Assembly: GCA_947259105.1 (NCBI GenBank)
Contig: CAMYKU010000020.1
Location: forward strand, 1-53,894
Direction: 5' to 3'
Source of the DNA: an uncultured Alphaproteobacteria bacterium
GTDB lineage: Bacteria > Pseudomonadota > Alphaproteobacteria > UBA8366 > JADFVY01
Length of the DNA: 53,894 bases
The notes below the pieces were generated by a model, which saw nothing but the letters and a program-made list of their open reading frames with translations, was not told the DNA's origin and did not search any database. The position numbers and the translations under genes were made by a program. This document shows, piece by piece, positions 16,306 through 24,721 of this stretch (the stretch's first letter is position 1; every line of letters starts with the position of its first letter).

Positions 16306-18002
16306 GCCGGCTCCTTCGCGCCAAGCCCGAGTTCCTCGGCCATACGCTGCCGCATCACGAACTTCTGCACCTTGCCGGTCACGGTCATCGGAAATTCGTC
16401 CACGAACTTGATGTAGCGCGGGATCTTGAAGTGGGCGAGCTTGCCGCCGCAGAAATTGCGGATTTCCTCCGCGGTCGCCGCCTTGCCCTCGTGCAGCTTG
16501 ATCCAGGCGGCCAGTTCCTCGCCGTATTTCCGGTCGGGGACGCCGAACACCTCAACCTCGTCGATCTTCGGGTTGGTGTAAAGGAACTCCTCGATCTCGC
16601 GCGGGTAGATGTTCTCACCGCCGCGGATCACCATGTCCTTGATGCGGCCGACGATCCGGACGTAGCCATCCTCGTCCATGGTCGCGATGTCGCCGCTGCG
16701 GATCCAGTGCGCCGCGTCGATCTCCTTCGCGGTGCGCTCCGGGTCGGCCCAGTAGCCGCGCATCACGCAGTAACCGCGGGTGCAGAGTTCGCCGGGCTCT
16801 CCGGGCGGCAGGATCCGGCCTTCCGCGTCGACGATCTTGACCTCGGTATGGGGCAACACCCGTCCGACCGTGGCCACGCGCATCGCGACCGGGTCATCGA
16901 CCGCGGTCTGGGTCGACAGCGGCCCGGTCTCGGTCATGCCGTAGCCGATGGTGATCTCGGGCAGATGCAACTCTTTCATGACCCGATGCATCAGCTCCAC
17001 CGGGCACGGCGCGCCGGCCATGATTCCGGTGCGCAAACTCGTCATGTCGCGGTCGGCGAAGCCGGGCGCGTCCAGCGCGGCGATGAACATGGTGGGCACC
17101 CCGTGCAGCGCGGTGCAGCGTTCGGCCTCGATGGCCTCCAGCACGGCGGCGGCATCGAACCCGGCCGACGGGAACACCATGGCCGCGCCGTGCGTCGCAC
17201 AGAGCAGGGTGCCGAGCACCATCCCGAAGCAATGGTACATCGGAACCGGGATGCACAGCCGGTCCCGGTCCGTGAAATTCATGATCCGCGCCGACAGGTT
17301 CGCGTTGTTGACGATGTTGTGGTGGGTCAGGGTCGCCGCCTTCGGCGCGCCCGTGGTGCCGCTGGTGAACTGGATATTGACCGGGTCGTCGAAGTCGAGG
17401 CCGGCGGCGATGTCGTCCAGCCGGCTGCGGTGTTCGTTTGTCGCCGCGCCGACGACGTCCCGGTAATTGCTGAATCCCGGCGTCCTGCCGTCGCCCAGCC
17501 GGATCACGTTGCGCAGGTCGGGCAAACGCGCGGCCGCAAGCTTCCCGGGCGCCGCCGTATCGATCTCCGGCGCGAGTTCCCGGAGCATGGCGATGTAATC
17601 GCTGGTCCTGAAGCGGGCCTCGGTGATCAGCGTCCGGCAGCCGACCTTGTTGAGCGCATATTCGAGTTCGGGCAAGCGGTAGGCCGGGTTGATGTTGACC
17701 AGGATCAGCCCCGCATAGGCGGTGCCGAACTGAACCGCCACCCATTCCGCCAGGTTCGGCGCGAGGATGCCGACCCGGTCGCCCGGCCGCAGCCCCAGCG
17801 CGACAAGACCGGCTCCCAGCGCCCGCGCCTTTCGATGCAGATCCTGCCAGGTCCAGCGGATATCCTGATGCGGCACGACGAGCGCCTCGCCGTCCGGCCA
17901 GCGGCGCACGGCCGCATCCAGAACGCCGCCTACCGTCCGTCCCAGCAAGGGGTTGGAGCGCCCACCGTGCGCGTAGCTCCTAGAAAGCCCCGATTCTTCC
18001 AT
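16302..18002 (-). CDS. Acyl-CoA synthetase (AMP-forming), FadD/AMP-binding type
   Basis: A 566-residue adenylate-forming ligase with FTSGTTGAPKAATLTH, YGMTETGPLS, SGDIATMDEDGY and C-terminal MTVTGKVQK. Head gene of the 2-oxoacid dehydrogenase operon, overlapping E1alpha by four bases. It could rescue free branched-chain or medium-chain acids to CoA esters, complementing the dehydrogenase. ATG 18000-18002 was chosen because AAGGTGA sits just upstream; a TTG at 18053 would add 17 residues but lies inside the FixK/FNR-like box. Confidence 0.9.
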   Translation of the reverse strand: MEESGLSRSYAHGGRSNPLLGRTVGGVLDAAVRRWPDGEALVVPHQDIRWTWQDLHRKARALGAGLVALGLRPGDRVGILAPNLAEWVAVQFGTAYAGLILVNINPAYRLPELEYALNKVGCRTLITEARFRTSDYIAMLRELAPEIDTAAPGKLAAARLPDLRNVIRLGDGRTPGFSNYRDVVGAATNEHRSRLDDIAAGLDFDDPVNIQFTSGTTGAPKAATLTHHNIVNNANLSARIMNFTDRDRLCIPVPMYHCFGMVLGTLLCATHGAAMVFPSAGFDAAAVLEAIEAERCTALHGVPTMFIAALDAPGFADRDMTSLRTGIMAGAPCPVELMHRVMKELHLPEITIGYGMTETGPLSTQTAVDDPVAMRVATVGRVLPHTEVKIVDAEGRILPPGEPGELCTRGYCVMRGYWADPERTAKEIDAAHWIRSGDIATMDEDGYVRIVGRIKDMVIRGGENIYPREIEEFLYTNPKIDEVEVFGVPDRKYGEELAAWIKLHEGKAATAEEIRNFCGGKLAHFKIPRYIKFVDEFPMTVTGKVQKFVMRQRMAEELGLGAKEPA

Positions 18003-18039
18003 GGCGGGATCACCTTGCGCCCGTTGCGCAAACCAGTCT

Positions 18040-18053
18040 TTGATCCGGGTCAA
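18040..18053. promoter_or_regulatory. FixK/FNR-type box upstream of the first CBS gene
   Basis: TTGAT-CCGG-GTCAA matches the FixK/FNR/Anr consensus TTGAT-N4-ATCAA at nine of ten arm positions. The centre lies about 94 bases upstream of the CBS gene start, leaving room for a class-II promoter with a transcript start near 18088. It is also just upstream of the divergent acyl-CoA synthetase operon. Confidence 0.6.
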
Positions 18054-18140
18054 TCGGCCGCAGAAGCGCCGGTTGCATAGCCCGTGTTCAAATCCGTCTT
18101 TAAAACCGTTATGATAGCCTCAGAAAACATGGAGGGATAT

Positions 18141-18575
18141 ATGAGCGTCGAACGAATCCTGAAGAGAAAAGGCAGAAAAGTTTTCACCGTCTCGCAAGCG
18201 GCACCGGTCCCCGATGCGGTCGATCGAATGAAACGCGAAAAGGTCGGCGCGCTCGTGGTCAGCGATGACGGGCGCGAAATCCAGGGGATCATATCGGAGC
18301 GCGATATTCTCCACGCCGTTGCGTCCCACGGGGCGGGGCTGATGGAAATGTCGGTGCGCGACATCATGACGAAGCGGGTCGAGGCGTGCCATCTGGAAGA
18401 CAGCCTGAAGCAGATCATGTCCGTCATGACCAACCGCCGCTTCCGCCACATGCCGGTGACGGATGACGATGGCCTCTGCGGAATGGTCAGCATCGGCGAC
18501 GTCGTGGTGCAGCGGCTGGAAGACGCCGAACTGGAGACCAATGTAGCCCGCGAGGCGCTGATCCTCTCGCGATAG
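18141..18575 (+). CDS. CBS-domain pair protein 1
   Basis: A 144-residue protein consisting of two CBS motifs (about 10-60 and 75-130) forming one Bateman module that may bind adenosine nucleotides or SAM. No attached catalytic domain. Start ATG 18141 follows GGAGGG; longer upstream forms lack a ribosome-binding site. A paralogue lies 214 bases downstream. The FixK/FNR-like box ahead of it suggests induction at low oxygen, as reported for stand-alone CBS proteins in other proteobacteria. Confidence 0.9.
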   Translation: MSVERILKRKGRKVFTVSQAAPVPDAVDRMKREKVGALVVSDDGREIQGIISERDILHAVASHGAGLMEMSVRDIMTKRVEACHLEDSLKQIMSVMTNRRFRHMPVTDDDGLCGMVSIGDVVVQRLEDAELETNVAREALILSR

Positions 18576-18733
18576 GGCTCTTTAGAACATTATCCGCTTA
18601 CGCGGACGCGGCGCCGGCCTGCTCCCTCACCCGGCGGCGGGGGAAATATGGCGCGCGCCGCATATCCGGCTCCGAAAAAGCCCCAGATTTTCCATAACCG
18701 GGCCGGTATTCCGCCCGGTTCCCCTGTGAGTCT

Positions 18734-18747
18734 TCGATCCGGGTCAA
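18734..18747. promoter_or_regulatory. Degenerate FixK/FNR-type box upstream of the second CBS gene
   Basis: TCGAT-CCGG-GTCAA differs by one base from the box ahead of the first CBS gene. The two share an identical 17-base core, GATCCGGGTCAATCGGC, which suggests the promoter region was duplicated together with the gene. It lies 43 bases ahead of the second CBS start, close for a class-II activator site. Confidence 0.45.
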
Positions 18748-18789
18748 TCGGCGATTTGGCGCCGAGGGACCGGGAGATCGGAGGACCCC

Positions 18790-19227
18790 ATGGCGATCGA
18801 AGACATTCTCAAGAAAAACGGGCGGGGGGTCAGAACCATCGAGAGCAACACGACGGTCGGCGAAGCGATCTGGATATTGCAGCAGGCCGGCACCGGCGCC
18901 CTGGTGGTCAGCGACAACGGCCACGATATACTCGGGCTGGTCAGCGGGCGTGATCTGATCCGCGCGTTCAAATCGCACGGCGTCGATCCGCTGATGCCGA
19001 TGACCGTGGCCGACATCATGCGGCCCAGTATCCTGACCTGCCGTCCCGACGAGAGCCTGCGGCGCGTGATGACGCGGATGTCGGCCCGCAGGCTGGGCCA
19101 TATCGCGGTTGTCGACGATAGCGGGCCGTGCGGCGTGGTCAGCCTGGCCGACGTCATAAAAGCACGCCTGCAATGGGCCAGGGCCGAAGTCGACGCGCTG
19201 TGCAGCGGCGTCGCCCAGCCCGTGTGA
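18790..19227 (+). CDS. CBS-domain pair protein 2
   Basis: A 145-residue two-CBS protein, clearly paralogous to the gene at 18141 (shared GALVVSD, SxRDL/I, VxDIM, VV/MVSxxDV positions). Ribosome-binding site CGGAGG before ATG 18790. No other domain. It probably senses adenylate charge or a related nucleotide and acts on a partner encoded elsewhere. Confidence 0.9.
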   Translation: MAIEDILKKNGRGVRTIESNTTVGEAIWILQQAGTGALVVSDNGHDILGLVSGRDLIRAFKSHGVDPLMPMTVADIMRPSILTCRPDESLRRVMTRMSARRLGHIAVVDDSGPCGVVSLADVIKARLQWARAEVDALCSGVAQPV

Positions 19228-19288
19228 GCGTCCTGCCCGATCGCCCGCCATTACGATTCGGTGCGCAGGCACGGATATTGCTTCGCCT

Positions 19289-19318
19289 TTGACCATTTGG
19301 TGGCATACCCACTTTAAG
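19289..19318 (+). promoter_or_regulatory. Possible sigma-70-type promoter for the small gene
   Basis: TTGACC (19289-19294) and TTTAAG (19313-19318) are separated by 18 bases, 28 bases ahead of the small ORF. This is a weak match, supported mainly by local AT-richness in a GC-rich window. Confidence 0.3.
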
Positions 19319-19345
19319 TATTAGCCATTCATGGGAAAGAGCATT

Positions 19346-19522
19346 ATGCAACGGAAGCGATTTGAACAGGCGAAACTGGCCACGGCGCTGGTCGACAGCC
19401 TGGGTCTGGAAGGCGCTATTTCCGCCTGCCGCGCCAATGGATGGGACGGTGTCCTGGAAGCCCTTTACGGTATGGAAGTCAAGGAATTGCGCGACACCGG
19501 GCCGGCCCCCTATCACGTCTGA
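19346..19522 (+). CDS. Small protein of unknown function
   Basis: A 58-residue basic-to-neutral protein with helical character (RFEQAKLATALVDSLGLEGAI). ATG 19346 was preferred because GGGAAAGAG precedes it; an in-frame ATG at 19331 has no ribosome-binding site. No family recognised. Codon use resembles its neighbours and it is convergent with the GntR gene. Could be a small regulatory or ribosome-associated protein; function unknown. Confidence 0.55.
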   Translation: MQRKRFEQAKLATALVDSLGLEGAISACRANGWDGVLEALYGMEVKELRDTGPAPYHV

Positions 19523-19548
19523 CCGCAGCGCCGGGATCTCCTGACGGG

Positions 19549-20235
19549 CTAATCGCGATCCGGCATCGACTGCATCAGGTCGCGCCGCACCGCGCGCAAG
19601 TGGTCGCGCATCAGGCTTGCCGCAAGCTCCGTATCGCGCTGCTCGATCGCATCGACCAGCGCGTCGTGTTCGGCGAAGCTGTGATGGTCGCGGCCGGAGC
19701 CGAGCCCGTACGACCGCAGCCGGCCCCAGGTCACCGCGCGGCGGATGCCGTTCAGCATGTCGAACAGCGCAAGCATGCAGCCGTTGCCGCCGGCCCTGGC
19801 GATCACCCGGTGCAGGCGGTTGTCCCACATCTCGTAGGCCCGCCATTCCTTCGCGGTCTTGGTCCTGCGAATGCAGCGGCGCATCTCTTCAACCTCGACC
19901 GAGGTGGCGTTGAGCGCGGCCAGCCGCGCCAGTTCCGGCTCCAGCATCAGGCGCGCCTGCATGACCTCCGTCGGGTTGGTCCGGCTGGTTATCGCCGACA
20001 GGTCCTGCAGCGAGCCCACGGGCGGGCTGCCCACGAAGGTGCCCTTGCCGACATGCCGCCAGATATGCCCCTCGGCCTCCAGCGTCCCCAGCGCCTTGCG
20101 CAACACGGCCCGGGTCACACCCATCGTCTCGCACAGGGTACGCTCCGGCGGCAGGCGGCTGTTCAGCGGGTAGTCCCCCGCCTCGATCATCGTCCGCATC
20201 CGCGACAGGGCGCGCTGTTCCTGATGTTCGGCCAT
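19549..20235 (-). CDS. GntR-family regulator, FCD (FadR) subfamily
   Basis: A 228-residue regulator. A winged helix-turn-helix (about 8-70; LPPERTLCETMGVTRAVLRKAL, then GKGTFV) is followed by an all-helical FCD ligand domain with the metal-binding His positions (NRLHRVI, AEHDALVDAI, MRDHLRAVRRDL). It diverges from an ABC importer gene cluster across a 154-base region holding three ATTGGTT boxes, which it probably binds. FCD regulators commonly respond to small organic acids. Confidence 0.92.
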   Translation of the reverse strand: MAEHQEQRALSRMRTMIEAGDYPLNSRLPPERTLCETMGVTRAVLRKALGTLEAEGHIWRHVGKGTFVGSPPVGSLQDLSAITSRTNPTEVMQARLMLEPELARLAALNATSVEVEEMRRCIRRTKTAKEWRAYEMWDNRLHRVIARAGGNGCMLALFDMLNGIRRAVTWGRLRSYGLGSGRDHHSFAEHDALVDAIEQRDTELAASLMRDHLRAVRRDLMQSMPDRD

Positions 20236-20252
20236 ATGCGATCAATCGTCGA

Positions 20253-20346
20253 ATTGGTTAGCAATAATTCCTTGATAACGAAAGAAGAATGCGCTGTAAA
20301 CCTTGACTCGTCCGAAACCAATCTCATAGGCTGGTCACAATTGGTT
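20253..20346. promoter_or_regulatory. ATTGGTT boxes in the GntR/ABC divergent region
   Basis: ATTGGTT occurs at 20253-20259 and 20340-20346, with its complement AACCAAT at 20316-20322. The outer two are direct repeats 87 bases apart; the latter two form an inverted pair. A weak -35 (TTGACT, 20303-20308) and CATAGG 16 bases on could drive the importer genes, placing the AACCAAT box within the core promoter. Half-sites with TTGGT are typical of FCD GntR regulators. Confidence 0.5.
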
Positions 20347-20389
20347 GACAGCTTGCAAGATCACCCATCATCCAGGGAGGACTACCGAC

Positions 20390-21370
20390 ATGAAAAGAAT
20401 CATCCAGGCCTGCACCATGACGGTGGCGGCGGCGGCCATAGCGGGCACGCTTCTCGCCGCGGCGACGGCGGCGCAGGCGGAGAAGATCCGGATTGCGCTC
20501 TCCGAGCCGCCGTCGGATGAACTCGCCCACATCTTCGTGGCACTGGACCGGGCGAAGAAGATGGGCCTCGAGTACGAATGGACCGCGTTTGCCGACGAGG
20601 AACTCGCGATCCAGGCAATCCTGAGCGGCCAGATGGATATCGGCTTCGGCACGCCCTATTCGGTGATGCAGCGCTCCAAGGCGCCGGTGCGGATCATCTT
20701 TCAGATGTCCAAGCTGAAATTCTTCCCCGTCACCTCGAAGAAATACTCGAAGCTCGAGGATCTCAACGGCGAGCCCATCATGCTTCACTCGCGCGGCGGT
20801 GGCACCGACTCGATCGCCAATGTCATCGAAGACCGGGTTGGCATCAAGTTTGGCAAGCGTTCCTACGTGCCGGGCTCGTCGAATCGCGTTGCGGCCCTGA
20901 TGGCGGGCCAGACCGATGCGACCATCGTCGATCTTTCCAACAAGAACAAGCTAATGAAGCTGCAGGGCGACAAGTTCAACGTCCTGCCGATGTTCGAGGT
21001 CGACGCCAGCGACGAAGCCCTGTTCGCAAACCTCGACTGGATGAAGAAGAACAGCGAGGCGGTGAGCATTTTCGTCAACGCGCTGGTGAGCGTGTATCGC
21101 GACATGCACAAGGACCCGACGATGGTCAAACGCGAGACGGATCCGAACGGCCCCATTGGCCAGCTCCCGAAAGAGGTGCTGGACGGGCTCGACGGTTTCT
21201 TCGCGGAGGCGGTCGCGGGCGGACTCTACGATCCGAACGGCGGCGGCATGAAGGCCGCGAAAGCGGACCTGGAATGGTACTCGAAGGCCGGGCAGCTGCA
21301 AGGCGACCCGGCGAGCCTCAACCCCAACGACTTCTGGTACTTCGAGCCGCTGAACAAGGCCACGCAATAA
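20390..21370 (+). CDS. ABC transporter substrate-binding protein (NMT1/SsuA-like)
   Basis: A 326-residue periplasmic binding protein. Signal peptide cleaved near AAQA-EKIR (about residue 31), then a two-lobed NMT1/THI5-type domain (QAILSGQMDIGFGTPYSVM, MAGQTDATIVD). ATG 20390 follows a clear GGGAGG. It starts a four-gene importer unit with two permeases and an ATPase. SsuA/TauA/ThiY relatives bind sulfonates, pyrimidines or aromatic acids; the linked FAA-hydrolase gene favours an organic acid, by inference. Confidence 0.9.
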   Translation: MKRIIQACTMTVAAAAIAGTLLAAATAAQAEKIRIALSEPPSDELAHIFVALDRAKKMGLEYEWTAFADEELAIQAILSGQMDIGFGTPYSVMQRSKAPVRIIFQMSKLKFFPVTSKKYSKLEDLNGEPIMLHSRGGGTDSIANVIEDRVGIKFGKRSYVPGSSNRVAALMAGQTDATIVDLSNKNKLMKLQGDKFNVLPMFEVDASDEALFANLDWMKKNSEAVSIFVNALVSVYRDMHKDPTMVKRETDPNGPIGQLPKEVLDGLDGFFAEAVAGGLYDPNGGGMKAAKADLEWYSKAGQLQGDPASLNPNDFWYFEPLNKATQ

Positions 21371-21442
21371 GACCACTCTGCAGAGCCGGCGGGGCGGGTT
21401 TCCGCTCCGCCGGTCCTGCATTCTGATTAGTTGGATATCCAG

Positions 21443-22210
21443 ATGTTCGCCCGTCATCGCGCCGTCATACTGAAACTATGCTCCGCGCTTCTCGTATTCG
21501 GCGCATGGGAGATCGCGGGGCGCATTCCGGTCAGCTTCGCCTTTCCAACCTTTATCGAGTCGCTGGCCGCCTTCTGGGCGCTGATCGTCGACGGCACGAT
21601 GTTCACGGCCTACGTGGAAACGCTGAGGCCGCTGGTGGTCGGCGTCCTGATCTCTGCGTTCCTCGGGATCGGCATCGGCCTGTGGACCGGCCTGAGTCGC
21701 GCTTTCGACTGGCTGGTCTCGCCGATCTTCGTGGTCATGCAGACGGCGCCGCTGGCCGCGCTGATCCCCTTGCTGGTCATGGTGTACGGCATCGGGCTGA
21801 CATCCAAGGTGTTCGTCGTCTGCATCATGGCGATGCCGGTCATCGTCCTGAACACCGCCGGCGCGGTACGGAACACGCCGGCCGCCCTCATCGAAATGGG
21901 AAATGCGTTCCTCGGCACGCGGCGCGACATTATTTTGAAGATCATCCTGCCGTCGGCATCGCCCATCATATTCGCGGGGCTTCGCCTCGGCGTCTCGGCG
22001 GGTTTTATCGGGGCGATCCTCGCCGAACTTAAAATCACGCCGACCGGTGTCGGCGACATCATCAGTTACAGCCGCTCGATCGCCGATTATCCGAGCATGT
22101 ATGCGGCGATCGCATCGATCATCGTTCTCGCCGTCCTGTTCCTCAACCTGCTCGAGCGGCTTGAAGGTTTCCTGTTCATGGGTACCCGCAAGACGCTGGT
22201 TTCCGACTAA
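21443..22210 (+). CDS. ABC transporter permease 1 (SsuC/TauC-like)
   Basis: A 255-residue inner-membrane permease with about six helices and the EAA loop (EMGNAFLGTRRDIILKI) that contacts the ATPase. A TTG at 21431 would add four residues; neither start has a clear ribosome-binding site. It sits between the binding protein and the ATPase of the same importer. Confidence 0.88.
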   Translation: MFARHRAVILKLCSALLVFGAWEIAGRIPVSFAFPTFIESLAAFWALIVDGTMFTAYVETLRPLVVGVLISAFLGIGIGLWTGLSRAFDWLVSPIFVVMQTAPLAALIPLLVMVYGIGLTSKVFVVCIMAMPVIVLNTAGAVRNTPAALIEMGNAFLGTRRDIILKIILPSASPIIFAGLRLGVSAGFIGAILAELKITPTGVGDIISYSRSIADYPSMYAAIASIIVLAVLFLNLLERLEGFLFMGTRKTLVSD

Positions 22211-22241
22211 CCGACCAAGCCGCTCCAACAGAGAATTGAGT

Positions 22242-23012
22242 ATGGACACAACGATTACCGAGAACGCCGTCGCGGTCCGCAACGTATACAAGAACTATGG
22301 CGACGTCGAAGCTTTGCGCGACCTTTCCCTTGACTTCCCCAAGGGACAGTTGACGTCGCTTCTGGGGCCGTCCGGCTGCGGCAAGACGACCCTGCTCAAG
22401 ATCATCGCCGGCCTGCTCCCCGCGGACAGCGGCGAGGTTCTGGTCAATGGCAAACCGGTTACCGGCCCCGGGCCCGACCGGGCGTTCGTGTTTCAGGATT
22501 TCGCTCTGATGCCCTGGGCAAGCACCATCCGCAACGTCGCCTTCGGGCTCGAACTGCGGGGCGTCGCGAAATCCGAACGCGAGGCGGTCGCCGAGAAATA
22601 TATCGCCGCGGTCGGCCTGACGGGCTTCGAGAACAGCTATCCGCACGAGCTTTCCGGCGGCATGCGCCAGCGCGTCGGGCTTGCCCGCGCGCTTTCCGTC
22701 AATGCCGAGGTGCTGCTGATGGACGAGCCCTTCTCGGCCGTCGACGAGCAAACGCGACGCAAGTTCCAGGAGGATCTGCTCGGCCTGGTGCAGAACGAGA
22801 ACAAGACCTTCCTGTTCGTTACCCACTCGATCGAGGAAGCGGTCTACGTCTCGAACCAGGTCGCGATCCTGCTGCCGCGACCAAGCCGGGTATCGGAGAT
22901 CATCCGCCCGCGGGGGTTCAGGAACAAGGACGTCGACAGTATCCGGCGCGACCCCGAATATCTCGACCTGGTCGACAAGATCTGGGCCTCGCTCAAATCG
23001 TACGTGGAGTAG
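22242..23012 (+). CDS. ABC transporter ATP-binding protein (SsuB/TauB-like)
   Basis: A 256-residue ATPase with Walker A GPSGCGKTT, signature LSGGMRQR, Walker B VLLMDEP and switch His in FVTHS. The PWASTIRNVAFGLELRG Q-loop region is typical of nitrate/sulfonate/taurine importers. It energises the two permeases that flank it. ATG 22242 is 31 bases after permease 1, and permease 2 starts nine bases after its stop. Confidence 0.93.
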   Translation: MDTTITENAVAVRNVYKNYGDVEALRDLSLDFPKGQLTSLLGPSGCGKTTLLKIIAGLLPADSGEVLVNGKPVTGPGPDRAFVFQDFALMPWASTIRNVAFGLELRGVAKSEREAVAEKYIAAVGLTGFENSYPHELSGGMRQRVGLARALSVNAEVLLMDEPFSAVDEQTRRKFQEDLLGLVQNENKTFLFVTHSIEEAVYVSNQVAILLPRPSRVSEIIRPRGFRNKDVDSIRRDPEYLDLVDKIWASLKSYVE

Positions 23013-23021
23013 CCGGATCCT

Positions 23022-23777
23022 ATGAAAATCTTCGGCTATCAGCTTCCAAACATGTCGTCTCTGATCCTGTGGGGTCTGCTGTGGGAATTCGTCGGCCAGA
23101 TCGAGCTGACCTTCTTTCTGCCGCCGCTCTCGGCGATCTTCGCGACTCTGTGGGAGATCGGCGGCACGCCGGCCTTCCTGAAGGCGCTGCGGGAAACAGC
23201 GCAGGCCTTCGCGATCGGCACCACATCGGCCATCGTCATCGGCGTGCCGGTCGGCATCCTCATGGGCAAGAACCGGCTAATCGACGAGCTTCTGCTGCCC
23301 TGGGTAAACATTTTCCTGAGCGCGCCGCTGACGGCATTGGTGCCGGTGCTGATGGTACTGTTCGGCTTCGGTCTCAAGGCAATCGTGATCACGACCGCCC
23401 TGTTCGCGGTCTGGATCATCGTGCTCAACACGCGCGCCGGCGTCATGCAGATCAACCGCTCGCTGATCGAGATGGCACGCTCCTTCGGTGCCTCCCCGTT
23501 CGACGCCTTCACCAAGATCTATTTTTGGGCGGCGCTGCCGGAAATCCTTGGCGGCGTGCGCATCGGGTTCATTCGCGGCGTCAAGGGCGTGATCATCGGC
23601 CAGTTGCTGATCTCGATCGTCGGCTTCGGCGCCCTGTTCGAGCTTTACGCCTCCAACTTTCTGATGAAGCATTTCTGGGCGGTGCTGCTCGTCCTGTTCG
23701 CGTTGTCCTTCCTGATCGCCGAGTTCCTCGCCTGGCTCGAGCGCAAGGTCGAGTACTACGCCGCATCCCGAAACTGA
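23022..23777 (+). CDS. ABC transporter permease 2
   Basis: A 251-residue permease with about six helices and EAA loop EMARSFGASPFDAFTKI, different enough from permease 1 to make a heterodimeric channel. Its C-terminus (LERKVEYYAASRN) is echoed by a 46-residue ORF immediately downstream. Confidence 0.9.
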   Translation: MKIFGYQLPNMSSLILWGLLWEFVGQIELTFFLPPLSAIFATLWEIGGTPAFLKALRETAQAFAIGTTSAIVIGVPVGILMGKNRLIDELLLPWVNIFLSAPLTALVPVLMVLFGFGLKAIVITTALFAVWIIVLNTRAGVMQINRSLIEMARSFGASPFDAFTKIYFWAALPEILGGVRIGFIRGVKGVIIGQLLISIVGFGALFELYASNFLMKHFWAVLLVLFALSFLIAEFLAWLERKVEYYAASRN

Positions 23778-23805
23778 TACGTCGCCAAGAAAAGAGAAGG
23801 AAAAG

Positions 23806-23946
23806 ATGAACTACGTCATCGATCCGCCGGCCGTTACGAGGCGGTCCGTCATCGGCCAGTTGCTGTTCGCCTTCGCGCTGGGCCTGTCCGCCCTGATCGG
23901 CAAGTTCGAGCAGCGCATAGAATATTACGCGGGGAGCCGCAGCTAA
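23806..23946 (+). pseudogene. 46-residue remnant resembling the permease C-terminus
   Basis: A short ORF with its own AGAAGG ribosome-binding site, ATG 23806 and TAA 23944-23946. Its sequence contains VIGQLL, matching VIIGQLL of permease 2, then jumps to a tail KFEQRIEYYAGSRS that matches RKVEYYAASRN at the permease C-terminus. About 60 residues are missing in between. It looks like a duplicated permease gene shrunk by internal deletion but still translatable; a functional single-helix microprotein is possible. Confidence 0.6.
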
Positions 23947-24003
23947 CCGATACCCGGACAATCCTGTTTTCGAATTGAACGACGAGTCTAATGGAGATCA
24001 TCG

Positions 24004-24690
24004 ATGAATTTTGTCGTGCCAGCCGCACTACCGACGACCCTTGAGGTCACGGACACCACCGACCGCTTTCCGGTCCGCCGCGTTTACTGCGTCGGCCGGA
24101 ACTATGCCGAACATGCGCGGGAAATGGGCCACGACCCCGATCGCGAGCCGCCGTTTTTCTTCTGCAAACCGGCCGACGCGATCGTGCCCAGCGGCTCCGA
24201 GATCGCCTACCCGCTGGCTACGCAGAACTTGCATTTCGAGATCGAACTTGTGGTCGCCATCGGCACGGGCGGTACGCATATCAAGGCTGCCGACGCGCTG
24301 GACCACGTCTACGGCTATGCGGTGGGCATCGACCTGACGCGGCGCGACCTGCAGGGCGAGGCGAAGAAGATGGGCAGGCCGTGGGATTCCGGCAAGGGAT
24401 TCGACCAAGCCGCGCCCTGCACGGCGATCCGCCCGGCCTCGCAGATCGGCCATCCGTCATCGGCCCGGATCTGGCTGGCGGTCGACGGCAAGATCCGGCA
24501 GGATTCGGACATCGACAGGCTGATCTGGTCGATCCCGGAGACCATTGAGCACCTGTCCGGCTTGTGGACGCTGCAGCCGGGCGACCTGATCTACAGCGGC
24601 ACACCAGCGGGCGTCGGGCCGGTCGAGAAGGGCGAGACGATGACCGGCGGCGTCGACGGAGTCGGCGAGATCGAGATCAAGATCACGTAA
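24004..24690 (+). CDS. Fumarylacetoacetate hydrolase-family protein 1
   Basis: A 228-residue FAH-fold enzyme similar in length to fumarylpyruvate hydrolase and acylpyruvases. Visible are YCVGRNYAEH, FFFCKPADAIV, the metal-binding acidic residues in HFEIELVVAIG and the GIDLTRRDLQ segment. It would hydrolyse or decarboxylate a 2,4-dioxo acid. It follows the importer genes with a 57-base gap after the remnant ORF and may be co-transcribed. The nearby PanE-like and oxalate genes make release of a small keto acid or oxalate precursor plausible, but this is unproven. Confidence 0.9.
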   Translation: MNFVVPAALPTTLEVTDTTDRFPVRRVYCVGRNYAEHAREMGHDPDREPPFFFCKPADAIVPSGSEIAYPLATQNLHFEIELVVAIGTGGTHIKAADALDHVYGYAVGIDLTRRDLQGEAKKMGRPWDSGKGFDQAAPCTAIRPASQIGHPSSARIWLAVDGKIRQDSDIDRLIWSIPETIEHLSGLWTLQPGDLIYSGTPAGVGPVEKGETMTGGVDGVGEIEIKIT

Positions 24691-24721
24691 GAACGGGTTG
24701 CGAGGAAAGGCCGGGCCCGAA

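Noticed and set aside
18003..18053. A longer acyl-CoA synthetase form starting at TTG 18053
   Set aside because: It would begin inside the FixK/FNR-like box, while ATG 18002 has a good ribosome-binding site.
16224..18080. A 618-codon + strand open frame over the acyl-CoA synthetase
   Set aside because: Antisense shadow of a complete AMP-binding enzyme; its content is Asp/His/Arg-rich with no domain.
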